DNA of 34,516 bases from Spirochaeta sp. GTDB lineage: Bacteria; Spirochaetota; Spirochaetia; Spirochaetales_E; Spirochaetaceae_B. The position numbers were made by a program, and so were the translations under genes. Under the pieces are notes generated by a model. The model saw nothing but the letters and a program-made list of their open reading frames with translations. It was not told the origin of the DNA and did not search any database. Position 1 is the first letter of the stretch. Every line of letters starts with the position of its first letter. Below, in pieces: positions 7,110 to 15,591 of the stretch. The stretch lies in contig JAUUYD010000002.1 in the NCBI GenBank assembly GCA_030590585.1, forward strand, positions 1 through 34,516, given 5' to 3'.

Positions 7110-8501
7110 TCAATGTGTTCCGTCTAATATGGCCGCATGCTCCGTCAGCACATGACGTAAATCATTCACATCCAGGTTATGAACATCCGCGAGTTTGTTA
7201 CCGACACACATTGCCGCAGCTGTACCGGCAGCCTCTCCTGTTGCTATCGAAGTTCCCATCACTCTGGCTGAACCATTAGCCTCACGGCTTGAAGATATAC
7301 ACCTGCCCGCAGCTAAAAAGTTCCGGCTTCCTTTTGGAATCAGACATCCGAACGGGATGTCATAGGATTGACCTCTGTCAACGGCAATTCGAACCTGGTT
7401 TTTCCCTTTACCGTGAATATCAATATGATGCGAACCCTTGGCAATTCCATCACTGCGTTTTCTGCCGGTTTTAACATCTTCGGTATTCAGGATACAATCA
7501 CCAATAATTCTTCTGGTTTCTCGAACCCCAATCCTGTGAGCAATCCCGGAGATTACACTTTCTTTAAATCCCGGGACTGAGGAGTGAAGGAAATTGAATG
7601 CTTCCTGAACTTGTTTGGAGAGTACGATATATGAATCTGATAATTCTTCCTGCTGACAAGGATTGATACCGGCTTTTCTTGTTACGTTTATGGCAACCTC
7701 TTTCCGCTGTATAGATGTTGGGGTGATAAAAGCGGCAGTACACGGAAACATATCATTTTTCTGGATTGCATTACCAAGCAATGTTCCATGGGCTGATAAT
7801 GCAATATATGGATACCCTTGTTTATATACCTCTTCTGCACACCGTGTTCGATCCAACTCAATAGCGGGGTTTTCTGCAAGAAGGATTTCATCAGGATTAT
7901 TACGGGCAAAATTCAACAGTGCCTCGAAATCCACGTTACAAACCCGAAAGACAAGACTTACCGGTTGAAAATCACCATTATTGTCGCCGGAATCGTATGG
8001 GCATCCCGCCATGACGGCAATGTTTGCGTCCCCTGACGCATCAACTATAAATTGGGGATGCAATTCGATTAAAGAGCCATCTTTGCAGATAACTGTAGCA
8101 GATTTAATCTGCCCATTTTCGCATTCAACTCCAGTAACTGTCGAATTCAGAAGCACTTTAACTCCATAATTTTCAAATGCCTGGGCGATTGACAGATACA
8201 GCGCGTTTGGATCAACACATTCTCCATGCACCATCCGCCAATCACAAACAGAACCTATATAACCATTCAGTCTGTCGCAATTCTCAAGGAGTTCATTGAG
8301 AATCCCACCAACAACCCGTTCTCCAATGGCATTATGAACCCCGAGAAGCGGCAAGCCGGTAATTGAGTCCCCCCCTATGACACCTTCTAAAGTAACAAGT
8401 AAAACATTTGCCCCTGTTTTAGCCGCAGCAAGGGCAGCTCCGACACCTGCGATACCGGAGCCTACAACCATCACATCCGGATATCGTAATTCACTCTTCA
8501 T
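7110..8501 (-). CDS. FAD-dependent oxidoreductase (FAD_oxidored family)
   Basis: A 463-residue flavoprotein. The N-terminal Rossmann fold carries VMVVGSGIAGVGAALAAAK (about residues 10-28), the FAD ADP-binding glycine motif, and EGVIGGDSITGLPLLGV follows. A second FAD contact lies near the C-terminus (FLAAGRCISSSREANGSARV, then TGEAAGTAAAM). VDASGDANIAVMAG is the usual mid-protein signature of the FAD_oxidored group. No signal peptide is seen, so it is cytoplasmic. Family members are often assigned dehydrogenase roles in sugar or organic-acid clusters, but substrates are mostly unproven. A strong GGGAGGAG precedes the ATG. It is divergent from the ceramidase-like gene and shares its control region, so it is probably co-regulated with the catabolic cluster. 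Confidence 0.85.
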   Translation of the reverse strand: MKSELRYPDVMVVGSGIAGVGAALAAAKTGANVLLVTLEGVIGGDSITGLPLLGVHNAIGERVVGGILNELLENCDRLNGYIGSVCDWRMVHGECVDPNALYLSIAQAFENYGVKVLLNSTVTGVECENGQIKSATVICKDGSLIELHPQFIVDASGDANIAVMAGCPYDSGDNNGDFQPVSLVFRVCNVDFEALLNFARNNPDEILLAENPAIELDRTRCAEEVYKQGYPYIALSAHGTLLGNAIQKNDMFPCTAAFITPTSIQRKEVAINVTRKAGINPCQQEELSDSYIVLSKQVQEAFNFLHSSVPGFKESVISGIAHRIGVRETRRIIGDCILNTEDVKTGRKRSDGIAKGSHHIDIHGKGKNQVRIAVDRGQSYDIPFGCLIPKGSRNFLAAGRCISSSREANGSARVMGTSIATGEAAGTAAAMCVGNKLADVHNLDVNDLRHVLTEHAAILDGTH

Positions 8502-8549
8502 TTAGAACTCCTCCCGGTAACAGTAATTTCTGATAGTATTCAAATATTC

Positions 8550-8578
8550 TTGACAGTTAGTCTACAGCAGTATAAATA
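8550..8578 (+). promoter_or_regulatory. Promoter of the ceramidase-like/isomerase-like operon
   Basis: TTGACA (8550-8555) with a -10 either at TATAAA (8571-8576, 15-base spacer) or TAAATA (8573-8578, 17-base spacer). The leader to the ATG at 8680 is roughly 95 bases. No equally good minus-strand promoter for the divergent oxidoreductase was found. Confidence 0.5.
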
Positions 8579-8583
8579 GACTA
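8558..8583. promoter_or_regulatory. Inverted repeat across the -10 region (candidate operator)
   Basis: TAGTCTA (8558-8564) and TAGACTA (8577-8583) form a perfect 7-base dyad separated by 12 bases. It brackets the -10 box, so a bound protein would block the promoter. The binding protein is not known. Confidence 0.45.
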
Positions 8584-8588
8584 GAATA

Positions 8589-8603
8589 GTCAATAATATT
8601 GAT
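8589..8603. promoter_or_regulatory. Shared 15-base motif, copy A (candidate operator)
   Basis: GTCAATAATATTGAT, with the odd-length palindrome CAATAATATTG (8591-8601) inside it, lies just after the likely transcription start. A copy with a single mismatch, GTCAATAATATAGAT, lies at 30143-30157 in front of the FGGY kinase. Confidence 0.45.
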
Positions 8604-8679
8604 TCAAACTATCACTTCATGTAAATTGGAACATGTGAGTTTCATATAGCAGTTGGCTACCACCAATTAGGAGTATTGT

Positions 8680-10002
8680 ATGACTGGTAATTTTATAGCC
8701 GGGACAGCGATAACAGATATCTCACCGAAAGAGGGAGTTTCCCTGGGGGGATATCCGCATCACCCAAGATATAACAAGGGTGTTCATGATCCTCTTTATG
8801 CTGCCTGCTTATACCTGGAAAATAAAAGCACACGGCTCATGATAATCACAATGGACCTGCTGTCTTTCTCAAAAAAGTATGTACAAAATGTTCGAACGGA
8901 AGTGTCAGGGAAGACCGGCATACCAGAGAATAATATTCAAATATGCTGCTCTCATTCTCATTCAGCTCCCCGGGCCACTTCGATGTTTACCCTGGATCGT
9001 CAGGATAGGGGTCATGAACCTGATGCCGGCTTTATTCAGGAATTAAACACAAAGCTTATTTCAACAGCCCTGAAGGCTGTATCGAATACCTTTGAAGCCA
9101 GGATTGGTCTTGAGAAAGGGTACTGCGGTCCGGAACAGGGAGTTGGAGGTAATCGCAGGAATCCGAATGGTCTGGCCGATCCCGAGGTTTGGACAATCGG
9201 CGTTCAGGATAACGAGGGGAAATGGCGTGCGGTCCTTGTGAAATATGCACTTCATCCAACATTCCTGCACTCAGATAATTTTCTGGTATCCGCAGATTAT
9301 CCCGGATATATCCGGAAGCATTTTTCAGAGCTGCTGCCGGATACAATATTCCTTTTTGCTCAGGGGACTTCGGGGAATCAGAGTTCCCGCTATTTCCGCA
9401 GCGGTAAAACTTTCGAAGAGGCTGAGAGAGTGGGCCGTGCAATCGGCAAAGAAGCTTACCGTGTATTAGGTGATATGACCCTTGAGTCCGATCCTATACT
9501 TTCCGTTAAATCGGTTGAGGTGGATATCGATATCCGTACATTCCCTGGTAGAAAAGAAATTGATATTGAAGTGGAAAAAAAGCGCAGGGAATGGCAGGAT
9601 TTAATAAAGTCGGAAGCCTCTGAAGAGGATATCTGGAACGCGGAGCTTCGGTTCCTGGGTGCTGAAGATACATTGAGCTTTTTTCTGCTCAAGGAAGAGG
9701 GAAAACTTAAACCTCTTTTTGGCGAACTACCGGCAGAGGTTGTGGTATTAGGGATAGGTAATACCCGGATTGTCGGACTGCAGGGTGAGACTTTCGTCGA
9801 ATTTGGGATGACCATACGGTATAGATCCAATTTTCCGAAATGTTTTGTTATTGAGTTGATGAATGGATCTCTACCCGGATACGCCGCAACCGCTCAAGCC
9901 TATGCGATTGGCGGTTATGAAACAGGGGCTTCGATGCTTACCGGTCGAAGCGGTGATCAATTAGTGGATGCGGCTGTTGAGCTGCTGAATGAGGAGAAAT
10001 AA
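8680..10002 (+). CDS. Neutral/alkaline ceramidase-family hydrolase-like protein
   Basis: A 440-residue protein of the neutral/alkaline non-lysosomal ceramidase N-terminal fold. Family signatures are GTAITDISP near the start, the metal-binding CSHSHSAPRA (about residues 89-98), LHPTFLHSDNFLVSADYPG, FAQGTSGNQSSR and the late VGLQGETFVEFG. Ceramidases hydrolyse the amide of N-acylsphingosine. Bacterial family members in sugar clusters without a signal peptide, as here, probably act on other amides, and their substrates are unproven. AGGAG (8670-8674 region) precedes the ATG. The next gene starts immediately after the stop, so they form an operon. Inference: a cytoplasmic amide or ester hydrolase acting on the imported substrate. 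Confidence 0.8.
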   Translation: MTGNFIAGTAITDISPKEGVSLGGYPHHPRYNKGVHDPLYAACLYLENKSTRLMIITMDLLSFSKKYVQNVRTEVSGKTGIPENNIQICCSHSHSAPRATSMFTLDRQDRGHEPDAGFIQELNTKLISTALKAVSNTFEARIGLEKGYCGPEQGVGGNRRNPNGLADPEVWTIGVQDNEGKWRAVLVKYALHPTFLHSDNFLVSADYPGYIRKHFSELLPDTIFLFAQGTSGNQSSRYFRSGKTFEEAERVGRAIGKEAYRVLGDMTLESDPILSVKSVEVDIDIRTFPGRKEIDIEVEKKRREWQDLIKSEASEEDIWNAELRFLGAEDTLSFFLLKEEGKLKPLFGELPAEVVVLGIGNTRIVGLQGETFVEFGMTIRYRSNFPKCFVIELMNGSLPGYAATAQAYAIGGYETGASMLTGRSGDQLVDAAVELLNEEK

Positions 10003-11397
10003 ATGAAAAAGAAAGAAGTGCTGTTAGGTGTATGTCCCATTGGAAAGTTTGTATTTTCCCATGAGGACGCAATGAGACAGAAGAAGAAAATCCTTGAGAC
10101 ACTCGATTCCTTGAAAATTAATTATTGCACTATTGACGATGTAATCCCTGACGGCATGGTTCGAGATCAAAAACATGTAGAGCCTGTAGTTGAACATTTT
10201 AAAAAAAATAAAGTGGACGCTCTCTTTGTTCCTCATTGTAACTTCGGTACCGAAGGAGCTGTTGGAATGATAGGGAAAAAGCTCGGGCTTCCCGTATTGC
10301 TCTGGGGTCCGAGGGATGAGGCTCCTCTTGAAGACGGGTCACGTTACAGGGACTCTTTATGCGGGATGTTTGCCTCCAGTAAGGTTCTTGGAAAGTTGGG
10401 AGTTCCCTTTACCTACATTGAAAATTGTGATGTTGCGGATCCGTTGTTCCGTGAAGGGGTTAAGAATTTCATATCTACCGCTTCCGTTGTAAAAACCATG
10501 CGCAATATGCGTATTGGCCAGATTGGCGTTCGAGTAGATTTTTTCTGGACCACTATCGGTAATGAGAGTGAGATACTGGAAAAATTCGATATCGAAGTCA
10601 TCCCCTTTGATATGAGTGATTTTGTACGGTCTGTTAAAGATCGAATGGAAAAAAATAAAGAGCAGTATAAAAAAGAAGCTTCGGGATATGAAGATTTATT
10701 CAAGGATACGTCCCTGCTGACTTCGGATGGAACACTCAATGGTCTTGCCATGAGGGATGAATTATTAGAAATTGCTGAAACCGAAAACATCGATGCATTT
10801 TCTATTAAAACCTTCACTTCGATTGGTGCTGAACTTGGACCGGGGTTACCACTAGGGGCAATGCTTCTGCGGGATAAGATTGTCATTGCATCAGAATCAG
10901 ACCTCTATGGTGCGGTGAGTTCTCTTCTGATAAATTCCGCCAAACGTACAGAAGATGTAGTTTTCTTTCCTGAATTCACTATAAGACATCCGGAAAATGA
11001 CAATGCAATTCTTCTTTGGCACGGAGTACCTCCACTCTCCCTGAAGCATCCGGATATAAAAGAGTTGGAAACGTATCCTCCCTGGATTTTAAAGAATCTT
11101 AAGGGTGCTTCACCGAAGATGCGTCTGAAAGACGGTCCACTTACGGTTTGTCGATTTGACGGTGAAACCGGTTCCTATGTGTTGGGAATCGGTGAGGGTA
11201 AAACTGTTCCCGGCCCTGACACCAGGGAGTTTCATGTCTGGATGGAGGTGGATAACTGGCCTCGTTGGGAACGGCGAATTATTGAAGGACCGTATATTCA
11301 TCACTGTTCCGCAGTATACGATCATTGCGGGGACGCATTGGAAGAAGCTTGCAAATACATCCCCGGATTGAAGGCTCAACGCTTTGACAGATCCTGA
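10003..11397 (+). CDS. L-fucose/L-arabinose isomerase family protein
   Basis: A 464-residue cytoplasmic protein resembling the fucose/arabinose isomerase fold. It has an N-terminal segment with VDALFVPHCNFGTEGAVG, a middle region with VLLWGPRDEAPLEDGSRYRD, SLCGMFASS and IGQIGVRVDFFWTT, and a C-terminal portion with ASESDLYGAVSSLL and a His-containing LLWHGVPPLSL. Related isomerases interconvert aldoses and ketoses using a metal held by Glu, Asp and His. The likely ligand residues are the Glu and Asp of ASESDLYGA (near residue 300) and a later His. The ATG directly follows the previous stop, with GAGGAG inside the preceding gene as ribosome site. Its true substrate is unknown, and many members of this branch are uncharacterised. 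Confidence 0.8.
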   Translation: MKKKEVLLGVCPIGKFVFSHEDAMRQKKKILETLDSLKINYCTIDDVIPDGMVRDQKHVEPVVEHFKKNKVDALFVPHCNFGTEGAVGMIGKKLGLPVLLWGPRDEAPLEDGSRYRDSLCGMFASSKVLGKLGVPFTYIENCDVADPLFREGVKNFISTASVVKTMRNMRIGQIGVRVDFFWTTIGNESEILEKFDIEVIPFDMSDFVRSVKDRMEKNKEQYKKEASGYEDLFKDTSLLTSDGTLNGLAMRDELLEIAETENIDAFSIKTFTSIGAELGPGLPLGAMLLRDKIVIASESDLYGAVSSLLINSAKRTEDVVFFPEFTIRHPENDNAILLWHGVPPLSLKHPDIKELETYPPWILKNLKGASPKMRLKDGPLTVCRFDGETGSYVLGIGEGKTVPGPDTREFHVWMEVDNWPRWERRIIEGPYIHHCSAVYDHCGDALEEACKYIPGLKAQRFDRS

Positions 11398-11533
11398 AAA
11401 AGGGTACCAGCAGGCATTAATTGGGTAGACAAAGTTCTGTTATTCTAATTATATCTGTGCAATACAATGAGAATTATGTGAATTGATAGGAAAAATTGAT
11501 AAAATAAATCAAAATTGAGTAAATATTGATGTA

Positions 11534-11554
11534 ATTGTTATTATAATAATCAAT
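11534..11554. repeat. AT-rich palindrome upstream of the second binding protein
   Basis: ATTG, then the perfect 12-base palindrome TTATTATAATAA (11538-11549), one extra T, then CAAT. It lies about 190 bases before the promoter and could be an activator or repressor site. Confidence 0.4.
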
Positions 11555-11722
11555 CCTTTTCGTCTCAGATAAACCCTTCACCCAGGATAAAGTGTTGGTC
11601 ACGGATGGTATTGTAACTTTCTATTGTTTCCAATTATACAACATTTAGACCATTATCATCAACAATAACAGTTATAACGGTGTATTAGTTTCAAAATAGT
11701 ATACAATTAAAAAATATATCTG

Positions 11723-11750
11723 TTGACAATCTGAATTTGTAGGTTAAACT
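11723..11750 (+). promoter_or_regulatory. Promoter of the second CUT1 transporter/catabolic operon
   Basis: TTGACA (11723-11728), 16 bases, TAAACT (11745-11750), giving a leader of about 30 bases to the ATG at 11789, with AAGGAG just before it. Confidence 0.55.
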
Positions 11751-11788
11751 TAATGATCACGTTTTATTTAGCCATTAAGGAGTAAAGT

Positions 11789-13081
11789 ATGGGAAACAAG
11801 TTAATCGCAATCTTATGTCTGGTATTACTCATGGTACCGGCGCTGATGTTCGCAGAAGGTAATAAGGAAGGTGCAGATCAGGAAATTAATCTCACCCTAT
11901 TTCGCTGGGATACTGGAACAGGTCGTCCGGCTTATGAGAATGCTATTGCCAGGTTTGAAGCCGCTCACCCCGGGGTTACTGTAGAGCTTTCAGATGTACC
12001 ATGGGGAGAATTCATCGATTCTATGGTCAAATTTCAGATGGCTGAAGAACTTCCCGATGTATTTGTACAGTATGATGCTTCTATCGGCAGCTTCTATAGT
12101 ATGGGGTCTCTTCTTCCTCTGGATGATCTTCTTCCGGCAGAATTAAAAGATGAGATTTATCCCGGTCAGTGGAACCTGGGAGTCGTAAATGGAGAAACAG
12201 TCGGTGTTACCTTCAGAAACGGCGCTCATGTCTTATTTTACAACAAGGATATGTTTCGAGAAGCAGGTGTTCCACAGCGCATCATCGATAATGGCCCCGG
12301 GTCCTATTCCGATGTTCTTTTAGCAGCTGAATTATGCACCATTGATAAGAATGGTGATGGAACCATTGATCAGTATGGTTATTCTGATAATTATGGTGAT
12401 GAAGAAGGTTATCACCAATTACGATCATTAATGATGGCAGCAGGTAGTGGACCGGTGGATACAACTACTTTTGTAGCGACCATGAATGATCAAAGAGGTG
12501 TTGATGCACTTCAATTTCTGGTGGATCTGAACACAAAAGGATACGTTCCCGCCGGTAGCCTTGCAAAATCAAACAACCTCAAGAAAGAAGAATTCGCCAA
12601 TGGTTTAACCGCAATGATTGAGGGTGGTAACTGGATTGAGGCAACTGTTGAAGAAGCCGGATTGGGCTTCGAGCTGGGAGTAACTTTTGTACCATATCCG
12701 GATGATGTTGGTTCCTCTCAGGGTGCATCTGCGGCATTTGTTGCCCATTCTGTAGCCTCGAATACAGAGTATCCGCAGTTGGCAGCCGACCTTGTAGTTG
12801 AGCTTTCCGGTGAAGTGTTTGTAAAAGAATACTGTGAAGCAAAAGGCCTTCTTCCACCGAGAATTGATGTTGCAACAGAAGATCCGTTCTTTCAAAAGGG
12901 ATTATGGCCTACTTATATTGAAGCAACTACTCTTCCGAATTACGGTGCCCTGCCAAAACATGCAAAAGTTACTGAACTTTCTAAAATCATGCAAATTGCT
13001 ATTGAGAAAGCCATGACGGGAGTCGCTACTCCAAAAGAGGCTTTGGATGAAGCAGCTGGAAAATGGAACGATATCCGCTAA
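11789..13081 (+). CDS. CUT1-type sugar ABC transporter, periplasmic binding protein
   Basis: A 430-residue family-1 solute-binding protein. It has a signal peptide (MGNKLIAILCLVLLMVPALMFA), again with no lipobox cysteine but followed by EGNKEGADQ. The mature body shows LTLFRWDTGTGRPAYENAI, FEAAHPGVTVEL, PDVFVQYD and the usual hinge block FRNGAHVLFYNKDMF. A loop DKNGDGTIDQYG (about residues 190-201) resembles a calcium-binding EF-hand loop and is common in this family. AAGGAG precedes the ATG. It heads the long catabolic run, so its ligand should be the pathway's substrate. This paralogue differs strongly from the binding protein at 3734, indicating a different ligand. Confidence 0.92.
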   Translation: MGNKLIAILCLVLLMVPALMFAEGNKEGADQEINLTLFRWDTGTGRPAYENAIARFEAAHPGVTVELSDVPWGEFIDSMVKFQMAEELPDVFVQYDASIGSFYSMGSLLPLDDLLPAELKDEIYPGQWNLGVVNGETVGVTFRNGAHVLFYNKDMFREAGVPQRIIDNGPGSYSDVLLAAELCTIDKNGDGTIDQYGYSDNYGDEEGYHQLRSLMMAAGSGPVDTTTFVATMNDQRGVDALQFLVDLNTKGYVPAGSLAKSNNLKKEEFANGLTAMIEGGNWIEATVEEAGLGFELGVTFVPYPDDVGSSQGASAAFVAHSVASNTEYPQLAADLVVELSGEVFVKEYCEAKGLLPPRIDVATEDPFFQKGLWPTYIEATTLPNYGALPKHAKVTELSKIMQIAIEKAMTGVATPKEALDEAAGKWNDIR

Positions 13082-13101
13082 GTAGCATTTAATGCTATTA
13101 T

Positions 13102-13139
13102 CTGTCTGTTGGTATTTTTCCAGCAGGCAGTTTTTTTTT
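13102..13139 (+). terminator. Terminator-like hairpin after the second binding protein
   Basis: CTGTCTGTTGG and CCAGCAGGCAG form an 11-pair stem (two G-T pairs) around a short loop, followed by nine T residues (13131-13139). It lies inside an operon, so it is likely a partial terminator that raises the binding protein over the permeases. Confidence 0.75.
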
Positions 13140-13144
13140 ACTAC

Positions 13145-13178
13145 CCGGGGTATCCACTTGAAGACGAGGATACCCCGG
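13145..13178 (+). repeat. Intercistronic hairpin with CCGGGGTATCC/GGATACCCCGG arms
   Basis: A perfect 11-base-pair inverted repeat (13145-13155 and 13168-13178) with a 12-base loop and no T-tract. The arm core GGGGTAT/ATACCCC is the same as in the hairpin at 5085-5113, in the same place between binding protein and permease. Confidence 0.7.
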
Positions 13179-13329
13179 ATGAATTCTCGTAGAAAATGGT
13201 AGACTTGTCCGAACTGCAGCGGAATTCTGTTATCCCGTTTCAATCCTTGTACCTGAGAATCATGTTGGTACCACCCTTACCGTATACATTGAAGGATAAT
13301 CTTAATGGTAGAAAATCGAGAACATTCCT

Positions 13330-14229
13330 GTGATTAGAAAGAGAACATCACTACGCTCCAATACTATGGGATATGCCTTTATAATACCTACAGTACTGAT
13401 TATATTAATATTTATTGGCTACCCTATGCTTCAGGGAATAAATTCTTCTTTCAAGGATATTGAACTCACTTCGGGAAGGGAACAGACCTACAACGGGTTG
13501 GATAATTATAAATCACTCATCAAGGACGAAGTTTTTTATATCGCAGTAAAAAATTCATTTATTTTTGTAATTACAAGTGTCAGCTTTCATCTTGTTCTTG
13601 GGTTTGCTCTGGCCCTTGCCCTGGATCGTAGTATTATCGGCCGTTTGCTTTTTCGAACGATAAATCTTGTACCCTGGGCCATGTCCGGGGTGGCTGTAGG
13701 TTTGATATGGATGTGGCTATATCATCCACAGTTGAGCCCTATTAATGATATTTTAAAAAATCTTGGAATAATTGACAAAGATATGCTTTTTCTTGCCTCT
13801 CCCGGAAATGCCATGATTTATGTTCTCATTGCACATAACTGGAGAACCTTTCCCTTCGCGTTTATTACTTTGCTCTCGGGGTTGCAAATGATTTCTCCTC
13901 AGCTCTATGAGGCGGCGGACATTGACGGGGCCTCGGCATCTCAGAAATTTTTCAGAATTACATTGCCTCAGATGATGAGCATCGTACTCACTGTTGTCCT
14001 CCTTGATTTTGTGTGGACTTTTGTCTATTTCGATTTACCCTGGGTAATGACAAGAGGTGGTCCGATAAACTCTACGCATTTAATGACAACTTATGTATAT
14101 GAATTATCATTCAGATTTTTCAAGTTCGGTAAAGCAGCGGCATTATCAGTATTTATACTTATTATCAATTTGTTATTCTCCATATTCTATATCTACTTTT
14201 CAAAAAAAGCGGAGGAACTGAATGGATAA
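13330..14229 (+). CDS. CUT1-type sugar ABC transporter permease (MalF/UgpA-like)
   Basis: A 299-residue six-span inner-membrane permease. The EAA loop reads YEAADIDGASASQKFFRI (about residues 192-209), and the PWVMTRGGP block before the last helix is standard for the group. The start is a GTG at 13330 with only a weak ribosome site (a GAG at 13318-13320). No in-frame ATG exists upstream, and the internal ATG at 13366 has no ribosome site either, so the start is uncertain by a dozen codons. It overlaps the next permease by eight bases. It forms the importer with the binding protein at 11789. Confidence 0.9.
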   Translation: MIRKRTSLRSNTMGYAFIIPTVLIILIFIGYPMLQGINSSFKDIELTSGREQTYNGLDNYKSLIKDEVFYIAVKNSFIFVITSVSFHLVLGFALALALDRSIIGRLLFRTINLVPWAMSGVAVGLIWMWLYHPQLSPINDILKNLGIIDKDMLFLASPGNAMIYVLIAHNWRTFPFAFITLLSGLQMISPQLYEAADIDGASASQKFFRITLPQMMSIVLTVVLLDFVWTFVYFDLPWVMTRGGPINSTHLMTTYVYELSFRFFKFGKAAALSVFILIINLLFSIFYIYFSKKAEELNG

Positions 14230-15085
14230 TAATATTAGGCAGAGAAGACCTATCTTCAGTGCAAGAAATTTTAAAGAATCTTATATATTTCTATTTTTGA
14301 TTATCTGGTCCGCAATCGTCATTTTTCCATTGTTATGGGCATTCCTGGCATCTCTTAAACCCGCCTCTGAAATTTTTACATTGGATTTACGTTGGCTGCC
14401 TGAAAATCCCACATTGAAAAATTATAGAGCGATCTTTGCTGATCCCAAGATAATGCGTTATTTCAGTAATACAATATTTATTTCACTTGTATCGACAGTA
14501 ATTATTGTGATCTTTGCTACCCTTGCGGGTTACGGATTTTCCCGCTATCGGCTCAAGGGTGGTAAAATTGCGCTGATGATTCTGGTTGCCTGCCAGATGT
14601 TTCCACCGATTATGTTTATTGTTCCTTACTTCATACTCATGAAATCTTTACATATCTACAATACTTATCTGGCACTTATCGTAACACGTGTTGTGTTTTA
14701 TCTTCCATTTTGTACACTCATGATAAAATCTTTTTTCGACAGCATCCCCAGGGATTTGGAAGAAGCGGCAACTGTGGATGGTTGCTCTCAGTTTGGTGTT
14801 TTTGTAAGAATAATATTACCGGTTGTGTTGACAGGAGTTGTGACAATATTCATATTTTCATTTTTAAACAGCTGGAATGAGTTTCTCTTTTCCATCACTG
14901 TGGTTTCCAGGGATAGCCTCAGGACTATTACTGTAGGCCTTGCCTCACAAGTAGGACAGTATGGGGTAAATTGGGGGACTCTCATGTCAATGAGCATGAT
15001 GTCACTTGCACCTCCACTCATTATTTTTATGAGCATGCAGAAGTACTTTATACGGGGTCTGACCGCAGGGGCCGTTAAGGCATAA
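14222..15085 (+). CDS. CUT1-type sugar ABC transporter permease (MalG/UgpE-like)
   Basis: A 287-residue membrane permease, partner of the preceding protein. The EAA loop is LEEAATVDGCSQFGVFVR (about residues 180-197). Before the end it has NSWNEFLFSITV and the C-terminus YFIRGLTAGAVKA, both typical of MalG-type subunits. A GGAGG inside the upstream gene precedes the ATG. The cupin gene begins only five bases downstream, so the transporter is co-transcribed with the catabolic enzymes. No ATP-binding subunit gene lies nearby. Confidence 0.92.
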   Translation: MDNNIRQRRPIFSARNFKESYIFLFLIIWSAIVIFPLLWAFLASLKPASEIFTLDLRWLPENPTLKNYRAIFADPKIMRYFSNTIFISLVSTVIIVIFATLAGYGFSRYRLKGGKIALMILVACQMFPPIMFIVPYFILMKSLHIYNTYLALIVTRVVFYLPFCTLMIKSFFDSIPRDLEEAATVDGCSQFGVFVRIILPVVLTGVVTIFIFSFLNSWNEFLFSITVVSRDSLRTITVGLASQVGQYGVNWGTLMSMSMMSLAPPLIIFMSMQKYFIRGLTAGAVKA

Positions 15086-15090
15086 TAACG

Positions 15091-15582
15091 ATGAAAGGAC
15101 TAAATGAGAATCTTAAGTATTCGATCAAGGGTAACAGGGCCAGGAGTATTCTGGAAGATATTACCGGTTGGATGAATGTATGGGAACTTGTGCTGCCTGA
15201 AGTGGAGCCATTGATACTGGATTTCGGTCTTGGGAATTTTGATGACATAGGAGAAACGGAATTCTGGATTGCCAATGAGATGCAGGGTGGCTATTGCGGT
15301 AAATTCATGTTTCTCTTTAAGGGCCAGACATGCCCCAACCATTTTCACAAAAAAAAGCTTGAAACATTTTATATTCAAAAGGGCAGAGTGATGATGGAAT
15401 ACGATGGTAAAGAGATAATCATGGAACAGGGAGACGTTCTACTTATCAATCTGCAAAATTTTCACAGATTCACTGCTCTTGAAACCACTTTAATTCTCGA
15501 GATTTCCAGTCCGTGTATTGGCGGCGACAGCCATTTTGAAAATACTGATATACCATTTGGAGACAATTATATCTCAAGTTAA
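15091..15582 (+). CDS. Cupin-fold protein (D-lyxose-isomerase-like)
   Basis: A 163-residue single-domain cupin. The first metal motif is visible as NHFHKKKLETFYIQKGRV (about residues 87-104): two His, a Glu, and the glycine turn. The second is GDVLLINLQNFHRF with its His. The following LEISSPCIGGDSHFENTDI resembles the C-terminal segment of the D-lyxose/D-mannose isomerase type of sugar cupin, in which a conserved acidic/Asn patch helps bind the sugar. A sugar isomerase or epimerase role is therefore possible but not proven; a simple metal-binding cupin cannot be excluded. The ribosome site is a weak TAAGG. It lies between the transporter and the DUF3604-like gene. Confidence 0.7.
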   Translation: MKGLNENLKYSIKGNRARSILEDITGWMNVWELVLPEVEPLILDFGLGNFDDIGETEFWIANEMQGGYCGKFMFLFKGQTCPNHFHKKKLETFYIQKGRVMMEYDGKEIIMEQGDVLLINLQNFHRFTALETTLILEISSPCIGGDSHFENTDIPFGDNYISS

Positions 15583-15591
15583 GGATTTTTA

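Larger units (their letters stand above)
11398..11788 (+). promoter_or_regulatory. AT-rich 391-base control region of the second transporter operon
   Basis: No open reading frame or clear terminator was found here. It holds a near-perfect AT-rich palindrome (11534-11554), a GTTATAAC dyad near 11675, and a promoter (11723-11750). A 9-base string AATATTGAT (11522-11530) matches the end of the shared 15-base motif at 8589-8603, but this may be chance in AT-rich sequence. The region is long enough to hold several operator sites. Confidence 0.5.

Noticed and set aside
12356..12391. EF-hand-like loop in the second binding protein as a separate calcium sensor
   Set aside because: Such loops are common in family-1 sugar-binding proteins and do not indicate a distinct domain.
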